From an uncultured Alphaproteobacteria bacterium (GTDB lineage Bacteria > Pseudomonadota > Alphaproteobacteria > RF32 > CAG-239), in assembly GCA_944391365.1 (NCBI GenBank), contig CALXTH010000111.1, forward strand, positions 1-5,284: DNA of 5,284 bases, given 5' to 3'. The stretch's first letter is position 1. Every line of letters begins with the position of its first letter. The notes under the pieces were generated by a model. The model saw only the letters and a list, made by a program, of their open reading frames with translations. It was not told the DNA's origin and made no database searches. The translations under genes and the position numbers were made by a program. Positions 1-4,848 of this stretch are shown here, one piece after another.

Positions 1-1509
1 GCAATTGAGACGGACGGCAGCCCGGCCAAAGTCAGAGTCAGTATCAACGGTCAGCCTCCGGCAGACTTAACATTGAATGTCCGGCTGGAGGCTCTGCCCA
101 AAGAGATTAATACCCGGGAGCCGCTCAGCCTGCAGGTCAAAATATCTTCACTGGTTGAGGGTAAAGCTGCTTTTCGGATAATCAGCTTTAACGGCCGGCC
201 GATAGAAGCCCCTTCGGCTGAAACGGCACCGGTTCAATTTTCCAAAGGCGGGGTGTTTCCGGTGGCTACCGCGCCGGTAAGATTAAGCGCCGCCATAGAA
301 CATTTGGCCGGACAACTTGACCTTTCCTCTGCGGAAGTCAAACAGATAACCAACCTGTTGCCAAATGCAGAACTGAATTTTATCCCCCCAAAAACCAACC
401 GGACACCAACATCAAACCAACCTGAAACCATACAATTTTCACCGGCAACGACCCCAGAACAACCAACTCGACCTGGTAATGTTTTGGAAAATTTTATCCA
501 AAATATAAAAAATATTATAACTTCGGATCAACCCCCGCAGGCTAAAGCGCAGGCTCTGATTGAGGCTTTTTCCGGACTGACCGGCACACCGCTTCCGGCC
601 AAAACCGTTTCTTATCCGCAAAGCACAGTATTAAGCACCCCGTTGGGAAATCTTTACCCGGAAACGGCAGTCAAGCTGCCTGAAAGCCTTGTTTTTGAAA
701 CCGGAATTAAAGACGTGGTCATCAGGCCTGAAGCCGGGTTGAAAGAACTTTTGGACAGCCGCCTGTGGCACGAAACGGCCTCTTTGCCATCTCTGTCGTC
801 TGTGTTGGAGGCTCCGTCGGCTCGTCCGGCCGCTCCCGCTGCGGATGACACGCTATTCGCCATTCTCAGGTTGCTGAGGGGAGGGGACAATAATATGCTT
901 CAGCAGCTAAACAACAAAATTCCGGATCCCGGCCGCAAAGATTTTATTTCAAATTTGGTAAACTTTGTAAAAGCCGGCCGCAGCCACGATATTTCAGACT
1001 GGCTGGGCAAAGCGCTGACAGCCGAGCTTGGCGCAACCTCGGCAGAAGGCGTCGAGACACTGAACCGCCTGAATAATTTTGTGCAAAACAGCACGCGGGA
1101 AATCGGTTTGTGGCGCATGGTTGAAATTCCGGTTATGAGCGAAGCCGGAATTCTGGGCATCAGGCTCGCGGTCAAACGTCAGTCCCCGGAAGATGAAGAA
1201 CCCCGGGAAAAAACGGATAAACGTCCCCGGGGCGGCACCCGTTTTGTTATAGACAGCAGTTTCACCCGGCTCGGAAAATTTCAGTTCGACGGCATTTCTT
1301 TTGAACATCAACGTCGTTTTGACCTGATTATCCGTACGGAAAAATATCTGGATGATGACCTCTGTACAAATATTATGAGACTGTTCAAAACCACGCTGCA
1401 TGCTCAGGATTATAGCGGTGTCATAAAAATAAACCGCAGGGAAAGTTTTATCAAACCGTGGGAAGAAGAGTTGCCTCAAAATGGTGTTAAAGGAGGAATT
1501 TTGGTATGA
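1..1509 (+). CDS. Protein with FliK-like C-terminal region (5'-partial)
   Basis: The frame is open from the first base, so the gene begins left of the window; the TTG at 73 is not a convincing start because coding sequence continues upstream of it. 502 residues are visible. The middle is a Pro/Thr/Gln-rich, low-complexity linker (about 370-550), then a Pro/Ala-rich stretch (about 800-845), then a predominantly helical segment (about 850-1110). The last part (about 1110-1500) carries GLWRMVEIPV, then FVIDSSFTRLGKFQFDG and RRFDLIIRT. The pattern 'LG.(F/L)Q.DG ... RFDL..R' resembles alphaproteobacterial proteins with a FliK (flagellar hook-length control) C-terminal-like fold, in which a disordered N-terminal ruler precedes a compact C-terminal domain. 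The FliK link is inference from architecture and a few motifs; no other flagellar gene is visible. It ends in TGA overlapping the ATG of the next gene, so the two are almost certainly cotranscribed. That the frame is coding is firm; its function is not. Confidence 0.85.
   Translation, partial: AIETDGSPAKVRVSINGQPPADLTLNVRLEALPKEINTREPLSLQVKISSLVEGKAAFRIISFNGRPIEAPSAETAPVQFSKGGVFPVATAPVRLSAAIEHLAGQLDLSSAEVKQITNLLPNAELNFIPPKTNRTPTSNQPETIQFSPATTPEQPTRPGNVLENFIQNIKNIITSDQPPQAKAQALIEAFSGLTGTPLPAKTVSYPQSTVLSTPLGNLYPETAVKLPESLVFETGIKDVVIRPEAGLKELLDSRLWHETASLPSLSSVLEAPSARPAAPAADDTLFAILRLLRGGDNNMLQQLNNKIPDPGRKDFISNLVNFVKAGRSHDISDWLGKALTAELGATSAEGVETLNRLNNFVQNSTREIGLWRMVEIPVMSEAGILGIRLAVKRQSPEDEEPREKTDKRPRGGTRFVIDSSFTRLGKFQFDGISFEHQRRFDLIIRTEKYLDDDLCTNIMRLFKTTLHAQDYSGVIKINRRESFIKPWEEELPQNGVKGGILV
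1490..1496 (+). promoter_or_regulatory. Ribosome binding site of the J-domain gene
   Basis: AAGGAGG lies inside the end of the upstream gene, 9 bases before the ATG at 1506. It is a near-consensus Shine-Dalgarno sequence and fixes the start of the J-domain gene. With the ATGA stop/start overlap (1506-1509), it indicates that the downstream gene can initiate on its own as well as by translational coupling. Confidence 0.85.
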
Positions 1510-2681
1510 CACAAACATATACACAAGATTCTTTAGGGTATTATAAGATATTAAACTTAAATATTAAAGCAACAGATGAAGAAATAAAAATAAATTACCG
1601 TAAAATGGCAAAAAAATGGCACCCTGATTATAATAAAGCCCCAGATGCCATGGAGGTTTTTCAAAAACTTTCCGTTGCTCATGATATTTTAAGTGATGCC
1701 AAAAAACGCCTGACCTATGACTTGGCCTGTATTGCCCATAGTCGTGAAAATTTCCCTGATATCTTTGCCTTAAAGGTTTATCCAAACCAAAAAGGTGAAG
1801 AAGATATTTCTGTCCGCAGTCTTGTCCAACAACAGATTACCGGCCGGCTTATTAACTATAAAATAGAAGATAAGGCTTTGATTTGCAATAATAAAGAGGC
1901 AGTGAAGGCCGCGCTTAAAATCTCTTTGCATAACTGGGTGTTGGGGTGGTGGTCTCTCAAAAGCTTTTTCAAAGTCCCCGGCATATTGCGCCGAAACTAT
2001 AAAAATGTAAATGAAAATCAATATGATAGCTTGGCTGTACTCATTCATAATGCTTTGGCTTATGAACAGGAACATAAATACGCCCAGGCTTATGGCTGCG
2101 CCGCCCAGGCTTGGGAATTTGCCTCCCCGGAACAAAAAGAGCTGCTGGAAAAGTTTATGAAATCTCTGCCCGGAGGCAAAGAGACCGGCGTATTGCCGCG
2201 GCCGGCTTGGAATTATGTAAAAATTCAGAAAATTCAGTTGGTTGCCCCGGTGTTTTTAGGCCTTTGCTTAATATTTTATGTTCTGGCCGGTTTAAGCCGA
2301 TACAGCGGCTGGCTGAGTAAAGATGAGACCTGGCACTATTATCAGGAAGTCCGTCATTGGCGGGGCGGAAGCAGTGTTGATGATATGGTCGTCGCCAAAA
2401 TCATGGATATCCGCGTTGACCTGAATACGCTCAATATGCTGTACCATGTCCGAAAAGGAAGAGATATTGCGGTCATGTATGGCCCTTCGGACAAATTTGA
2501 CCGGCTGACAACCCTGCCGGAGGGAAAAACCGTCCGCGTCACCGGCATAAGCCCGGACAAAATTTGGATGCGGGTCATGCTGGACAACGGAGATATGGGC
2601 TTTGTCCATAGTGAAACCCTTGAAGAGGGGATCGGTTTGCCAATCCCCCCTGACAGTAAAATCTATACCGGCCAAAGATAA
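1506..2681 (+). CDS. Membrane-anchored J-domain protein with C-terminal SH3-like domain
   Basis: The 391-residue protein starts with a J domain (about residues 9-76): GYYKILNLN, helix II KINYRKMAKKW, the HPD triad at residues 39-41 needed to stimulate DnaK ATPase, and helix III ending in KKRLTYDLA. There is no Gly/Phe region and no zinc finger, so it is not a classical DnaJ but a specialised co-chaperone. Residues about 135-225 are helical and may bind a client. One hydrophobic segment (about 242-263, LVAPVFLGLCLIFYVLAGL) is a probable transmembrane helix. Residues about 312-375 resemble a bacterial SH3 domain: VRKGRDIAVMYGPSDKF, then LPEGKTVRVTGIS, then WMRVMLDNGDMGFVHSETL. The J domain must be cytoplasmic to meet DnaK, so the SH3-like part would be periplasmic. 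That topology is inference, supported by the basic residues just before the helix. The start is set by a strong Shine-Dalgarno and an ATGA overlap with the preceding gene. J-domain assignment is firm; SH3-like is likely. Confidence 0.92.
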   Translation: MTQTYTQDSLGYYKILNLNIKATDEEIKINYRKMAKKWHPDYNKAPDAMEVFQKLSVAHDILSDAKKRLTYDLACIAHSRENFPDIFALKVYPNQKGEEDISVRSLVQQQITGRLINYKIEDKALICNNKEAVKAALKISLHNWVLGWWSLKSFFKVPGILRRNYKNVNENQYDSLAVLIHNALAYEQEHKYAQAYGCAAQAWEFASPEQKELLEKFMKSLPGGKETGVLPRPAWNYVKIQKIQLVAPVFLGLCLIFYVLAGLSRYSGWLSKDETWHYYQEVRHWRGGSSVDDMVVAKIMDIRVDLNTLNMLYHVRKGRDIAVMYGPSDKFDRLTTLPEGKTVRVTGISPDKIWMRVMLDNGDMGFVHSETLEEGIGLPIPPDSKIYTGQR

Positions 2682-2684
2682 AAC

Positions 2685-3440
2685 CTAATAATCCACCAAC
2701 GCCGGCCGAGCATAGCCGTAGGTGAGGTCGTGCCAACCGCGGTCCACAAAGCCATGAACCATATCCATGACGTAGTAGTCGTCGCTGGTGGTGCCTTGGT
2801 AGCTATATCTGGTAGATGACCAATAATAATATTCTTCTCCAAATTTTGTACCGCCATTTGTCGAAAGTAAGCTGTTGAGTGATGATTTATTATTGTACAT
2901 GGTAACAAACTGGTCTGTAGAAGGCAGATATCCTTTTAAATTACCACAGAACGAGTAATTCTGACAGCGGTTGTTCGCATCGCCCCAATACATAACCCCT
3001 AAATCCTGCATAGCAACATAGAAATTCATTCCACTAACTTTAACGCCAACAACTTTGCCATTACAATAATATAGATCACCATGAGCGCCATCACTTATTT
3101 TGGGTTTACAACTATTATCTTTCCACTCATATCCGCTTGCACATGTACATTGAGCATATTTGCCACCGCAGGCGGAGCCTGCGCCACCGGCATAGCCGGT
3201 ACCTGTGCACGCATATTGATAACTTGAAGCACAAGAACATTCAGCATACAGCCCACCACAAGGTTTCCCGGAACCAGATTGCCCTGTACCGGTGCAAGAT
3301 TCAGTAAAACCGTTTTTCTTGCAAATTTCAGCTTCTGTCGGCAAACATGCCCACTTGTTGCCAAAAGGGCATTTAACGCCTTTGCCGCCATTGCAGGAGG
3401 TTTCGGTATAACCCAAAGTTCCACAGTCGTGAGTCGCCAC
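2685..3440 (-). CDS. Cys-rich protein with DUF1566-like C-terminal domain, cut off from its signal peptide
   Basis: From a GTG at 3440 this frame encodes 251 residues, but the natural protein probably began at the ATG at 3512: an in-frame TAA (3446-3444) splits a signal peptide from this body. Residues about 1-126 hold 15 cysteines, starting DCGTLGYTETSC and KCPFGNKWAC, followed by two tandem Cys units of about 29 residues (49-77 and 78-106), each reading CTGTG, CGGxYAxC, C, AS.Y. The rest (about 124-251) resembles a DUF1566/Lcl C-terminal domain, with a late YYWSST motif, a G-rich stretch and a final YGYARPAL (compare 'YWSS...VRPV'). Such proteins are usually exported, with disulfides formed outside the cytoplasm; the ligand or role is unknown. 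No Shine-Dalgarno precedes the GTG, so as drawn this is either a nonsense-disrupted gene or one needing readthrough. It ends in TAG, 3 bases from the stop of the convergent J-domain gene. Confidence 0.65.
   Translation of the reverse strand: MATHDCGTLGYTETSCNGGKGVKCPFGNKWACLPTEAEICKKNGFTESCTGTGQSGSGKPCGGLYAECSCASSYQYACTGTGYAGGAGSACGGKYAQCTCASGYEWKDNSCKPKISDGAHGDLYYCNGKVVGVKVSGMNFYVAMQDLGVMYWGDANNRCQNYSFCGNLKGYLPSTDQFVTMYNNKSSLNSLLSTNGGTKFGEEYYYWSSTRYSYQGTTSDDYYVMDMVHGFVDRGWHDLTYGYARPALVDY
3123..3296 (-). repeat. Two tandem Cys-rich repeat units within the coding region
   Basis: The protein from residue 49 to 106 (GTG start numbered 1) is two units of about 29 residues: CTGTGQSGSGKPCGG followed by LYAECSCASSYQYA, then CTGTGYAGGAGSACGG followed by KYAQCTCASGYEW. 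Cysteine spacing is the same except for one extra residue in the second unit. Such repeats suggest small disulfide-stabilised modules and can change in number by recombination. Confidence 0.75.
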
Positions 3441-3443
3441 ACA

Positions 3444-3512
3444 TTAAGCTAAAGATAGAGCAGGTAAAAAGGACAGACTTGTCCCTAAAAGTAAAAATTT
3501 AAAATTTGTCAT
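3444..3512 (-). pseudogene. Signal-peptide fragment of the Cys-rich gene, ended by in-frame TAA
   Basis: An ATG at 3512-3510 opens 22 codons beginning MTNFKFLLLGTS and ending LPALSLA, then TAA. This has a short polar start with one Lys, a hydrophobic core and a small-residue end (S-L-A), matching a Sec signal peptidase I site. The sequence after the stop, in the same frame, is TGT GTG GCG ACT CAC GAC TGT (CVATHDC), the start of the Cys-rich body. An AAAAAGG purine run about 8-14 bases upstream of the ATG is a plausible Shine-Dalgarno. One base change (for example CAA or GAA to TAA) would explain the break; no insertion or deletion is needed. Whether this is a real mutation, a sequencing error or a read-through stop cannot be told from the sequence. 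Confidence 0.75.
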
Positions 3513-3539
3513 AGCACACACCTTTTTCTTTTTGTTGTT

Positions 3540-3578
3540 AAAAAGAACGTTTTCCTCTTCCCAAAGAAGAGGAAAACG
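3540..3578 (-). terminator. Intrinsic terminator just upstream of the Cys-rich gene
   Basis: A 13-bp perfect stem (3578-3566 with 3560-3548; CGTTTTCCTCTTC pairing with GAAGAGGAAAACG) with a 5-base loop is followed on the minus strand by TTCTTTTT. On the plus strand the hairpin is not followed by a T-run, so it is directional. It ends the leader RNA about 25 bases before the ATG at 3512, so any transcript of the Cys-rich gene from the mapped promoter has to read through it. Confidence 0.85.
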
Positions 3579-3754
3579 GGTGTTGAACGACTGTCTACTT
3601 GAAACAGCCCCAGCTTATTTGGCGGAGCCTTATTCGCTGGCACCCGCAGTCAAGTTAATGTGCGAATACCAGCATATTATTTTTAAGTCGTTATGCTAAA
3701 ACGACTCAAGTAGAAAGGGCGTTCAAACCCTGGCTGATGAACCTCTCATCAGTT
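3540..3754 (-). ncRNA. Structured leader RNA or small RNA of unknown family
   Basis: From a predicted start near 3754 to the T-tract at 3540 the minus strand can form many helices. A 5' hairpin pairs 3746-3752 with 3734-3740 (CTGATGA/TCATCAG, 5-base loop). P1 pairs 3730-3720 with 3589-3578 (GGGTTTGAACG with CGTTCAACACCC, one bulge). P2 pairs 3713-3706 with 3602-3595 (CTACTTGA/TCAAGTAG, 8 perfect bp). A hairpin stacks on P2 (3705-3700 with 3692-3687). An inner element pairs 3640-3636 with 3614-3610 and 3629-3627 with 3623-3621. It ends in a strong terminator. The next start codon is only about 25 bases beyond, so there is no room for another promoter: the RNA is probably the 5' leader of the Cys-rich gene, acting as an attenuator or riboswitch, although an independent small RNA fits too. 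I see no match to tmRNA, 6S, SRP, RNase P or common riboswitch cores, and no obvious antiterminator. Confidence 0.6.
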
Positions 3755-3760
3755 AAAACT

Positions 3761-3789
3761 ATTCTAACATAACAAATCTTAAAAATCAA
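3761..3789 (-). promoter_or_regulatory. Sigma70-like promoter of the leader RNA
   Basis: On the minus strand TTGATT (3789-3784) and TAGAAT (3766-3761) are separated by 17 bases, each one base away from consensus. The expected start is the A at about 3754, 2 bases before the first hairpin of the leader. The terminator of the repressor gene lies just upstream (3835-3863), which isolates this unit. Confidence 0.7.
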
Positions 3790-3833
3790 TATACAAATAG
3801 GAAATAATCACGAAATGAGAATTTCCAACCTGA

Positions 3834-3863
3834 CAAAAAGGCTCAGGATTCCTCCAGAGCCTT
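3834..3863 (-). terminator. Intrinsic terminator of the repressor gene
   Basis: On the minus strand AAGGCTC (3863-3857) pairs with GAGCCTT (3844-3838), with an inner GGA/TCC pairing around a GGAA tetraloop, followed by TTTTT. It lies about 95 bases after the repressor stop and before the promoter of the leader RNA. Between 3864 and 3955 I see no gene or motif. Confidence 0.75.
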
Positions 3864-3955
3864 CTATCTCTCACAACAGGCACAATCTAAGCATCGCGCC
3901 TCATTAGCCGCCAGCTTGCAACCGCCAACCGACCGGATCAAACGGCGCCCGTTTG

Positions 3956-4579
3956 TTATTGACTGGCCCAGATAATGCGATTGAGCAGCTTGATGTCAGA
4001 AAGATTGATATATTGAAAAGTCTCTTTGTCATAAGGGGTACAAACTTTAATCGCATTTTCCTCCCTGCGGATAAATTCTCTGATGAGGGTCTCACCGTTG
4101 CGGGTAATAATAATGACCCGGTCGCCGCGGCGAATTTCCGAGTCTTTGGCCACGACCAGTGTCGCGCCAAAATTATAAAGAGGCTCATAGGCACTGTTGT
4201 CCAAATCAATGGCATAAATATTGTTTGTCGAATAGGGGAGGTTGACCTGCTTCCACGAAGCCATATCAAAATGCCTGACTTCGGCCTTGCTTCCCTGAGA
4301 CAAATGAGAAAGGGAAATATACGGAACGGAAAGAGCGTTGGCGCTTTGCCGGGCATCACCGCTGAACCGGTATAAATCTTCAAGCTCAATATTGTAAACT
4401 TCCAAAATTTTATTAATACTTTCGAGAGACGGCCAACGTTGTTTTCCGTCGGCTCGGAGACGCTTGCTTTTGTTAAAGGTTGTTGCATCAAGGCCGATAC
4501 TTTTGGCTAAAGCTGATGGAGACATACCGTTGCTTAAAGCAAACTTGTCAATAACATCCCAGATTTTTTCAAATTTCAT
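3956..4579 (-). CDS. Cro/CI-type HTH repressor with degenerate S24 (LexA-like) domain
   Basis: The protein has 207 residues from the ATG at 4579, preceded by GAGG 5 bases upstream. The N-terminus is a helix-turn-helix (about residues 18-40, MSPSALAKSIGLDATTFNKSKR split over two helices) followed by RWPSLESINKILEVYNIELEDLYRF. After a linker (about 73-113) comes an S24 peptidase-like domain: NSAYEPLYNFGATLVV, RRGDRVIIITRNGET, and the tail LNRIIWASQ typical of this family. Family members with autocleavage have Ser in 'GDSMEPLY' and a Lys about 38 residues later; here Ser129 is kept (DNSA) but the Lys position is Arg167 (ETLIREF), and the Ala-Gly cleavage pair is replaced by Gln95-Gly96. It may therefore bind DNA without self-cleavage, or respond in another way. 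The frame stays open upstream to 4687, but that extension looks non-coding. The gene has its own promoter and terminator and is divergent from the esterase gene. The target is unknown; it may regulate itself through repeats near its promoter. Confidence 0.9.
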   Translation of the reverse strand: MKFEKIWDVIDKFALSNGMSPSALAKSIGLDATTFNKSKRLRADGKQRWPSLESINKILEVYNIELEDLYRFSGDARQSANALSVPYISLSHLSQGSKAEVRHFDMASWKQVNLPYSTNNIYAIDLDNSAYEPLYNFGATLVVAKDSEIRRGDRVIIITRNGETLIREFIRREENAIKVCTPYDKETFQYINLSDIKLLNRIIWASQ

Positions 4580-4584
4580 AATAT

Positions 4585-4588
4585 CCTC
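4585..4588 (-). promoter_or_regulatory. Shine-Dalgarno deciding the repressor start
   Basis: GAGG (minus strand) lies 5 bases before the ATG at 4579. It favours this start over in-frame upstream ATGs (up to 4687), whose predicted extension lacks family resemblance and would overlap the promoter. Confidence 0.7.
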
Positions 4589-4595
4589 ACATCTG

Positions 4596-4616
4596 TTTTT
4601 TTTGATGATAAAAAAA
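4596..4616 (-). other. T7/A7 hairpin in the repressor 5' UTR
   Basis: A run of Ts (4596-4603) and a run of As (4610-4616) flank GATGAT. In the repressor mRNA this can form a weak U-A hairpin just upstream of the Shine-Dalgarno site. It could tune translation or be chance in AT-rich sequence. Confidence 0.35.
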
Positions 4617-4667
4617 GTCCAGGTAGTCCGAAATTGAGCACTTATAGATTGCTTACAAACAAATAAT

Positions 4668-4695
4668 CTACTAATCATATATATCACGCTACTAA
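4668..4695. promoter_or_regulatory. Candidate operator: CTACTAA direct repeat, 21-bp period
   Basis: CTACTAA occurs at 4668-4674 and 4689-4695. The 21-base period is two helical turns, so both copies face the same side of the DNA. The pair overlaps the predicted transcription start and early leader of the repressor gene, where a self-repressing protein would bind. No dyad symmetry is seen, so this is a modest candidate. Confidence 0.35.
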
Positions 4696-4698
4696 AAT

Positions 4699-4728
4699 TC
4701 TATATATTAATAAAATAACAACTGTCAA
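4699..4728 (-). promoter_or_regulatory. Promoter of the repressor gene
   Basis: On the minus strand the -35 TTGACA (4728-4723) is perfect consensus; the -10 is TATAGA (4704-4699, 18-base spacer) or TATATA (4706-4701, 16-base spacer). The start would fall near 4692, leaving a 5' UTR of about 110 bases. Confidence 0.65.
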
Positions 4729-4788
4729 TAAGGAATTGCAGGTTATACAAACAATTAAGACAAAAACGATTGTGAAAAAATTAAGAAT

Positions 4789-4813
4789 ATTTTAAGAGTT
4801 TGCTCCTTAAAAT
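4789..4813. repeat. Inverted repeat before the esterase gene
   Basis: ATTTTAAGAG (4789-4798) is complementary to CTCCTTAAAAT (4803-4813) around a TTTG loop, with one bulged C (7 plus 3 bp). It is not followed by a T-run on the plus strand. It could be an operator or an mRNA hairpin for the esterase, or a weak terminator for minus-strand readthrough. Confidence 0.4.
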
Positions 4814-4848
4814 ACCGGCCGTTGGCAGCTGACTTATATGTTAAAAAA

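Noticed and set aside
994..1524. Antisense open frame of 176 residues
   Set aside because: It lies opposite the well-supported FliK-like gene and has no motif or ribosome site; it is a shadow of the sense coding frame.
3095..3442. Minus-strand open frame of 115 residues starting at 3442
   Set aside because: It is a frame-shifted reading of the Cys-rich region; the Cys spacing and the DUF1566-like motifs are in the other frame.
3444..3445. TAATG stop/start overlap giving reinitiation
   Set aside because: The overlapping ATG (3445-3443) is in a different frame from the Cys-rich body and soon meets a stop.
3444..3446. TAA reassigned to an amino acid
   Set aside because: The J-domain gene and the repressor both end in TAA at sensible family lengths, so TAA works as a normal stop here.
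3540..3754. Leader as tmRNA, 6S RNA or SRP RNA
   Set aside because: No tag reading frame with Ala-Ala end and no tRNA-like end; no long single rod with central bubble closed by the 5' and 3' ends; no GGAAGCAGCC-type SRP loop.
3734..3760. CTGATGAGAGG on the minus strand resembling a hammerhead ribozyme core
   Set aside because: The CTGATGA pairs with its own downstream TCATCAG as a simple hairpin, and no GAAAC box follows at the required position.
3904..4491. Open frames of 195 (minus) and 140 (plus, 3953-4375) residues over the repressor
   Set aside because: Both are alternative frames of the repressor gene; low-complexity composition and no domain resemblance.
3956..4687. Longer repressor start at 4687 (243 residues)
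   Set aside because: The extra 36 residues show no family resemblance, start next to the predicted transcription start, and a Shine-Dalgarno marks the ATG at 4579.
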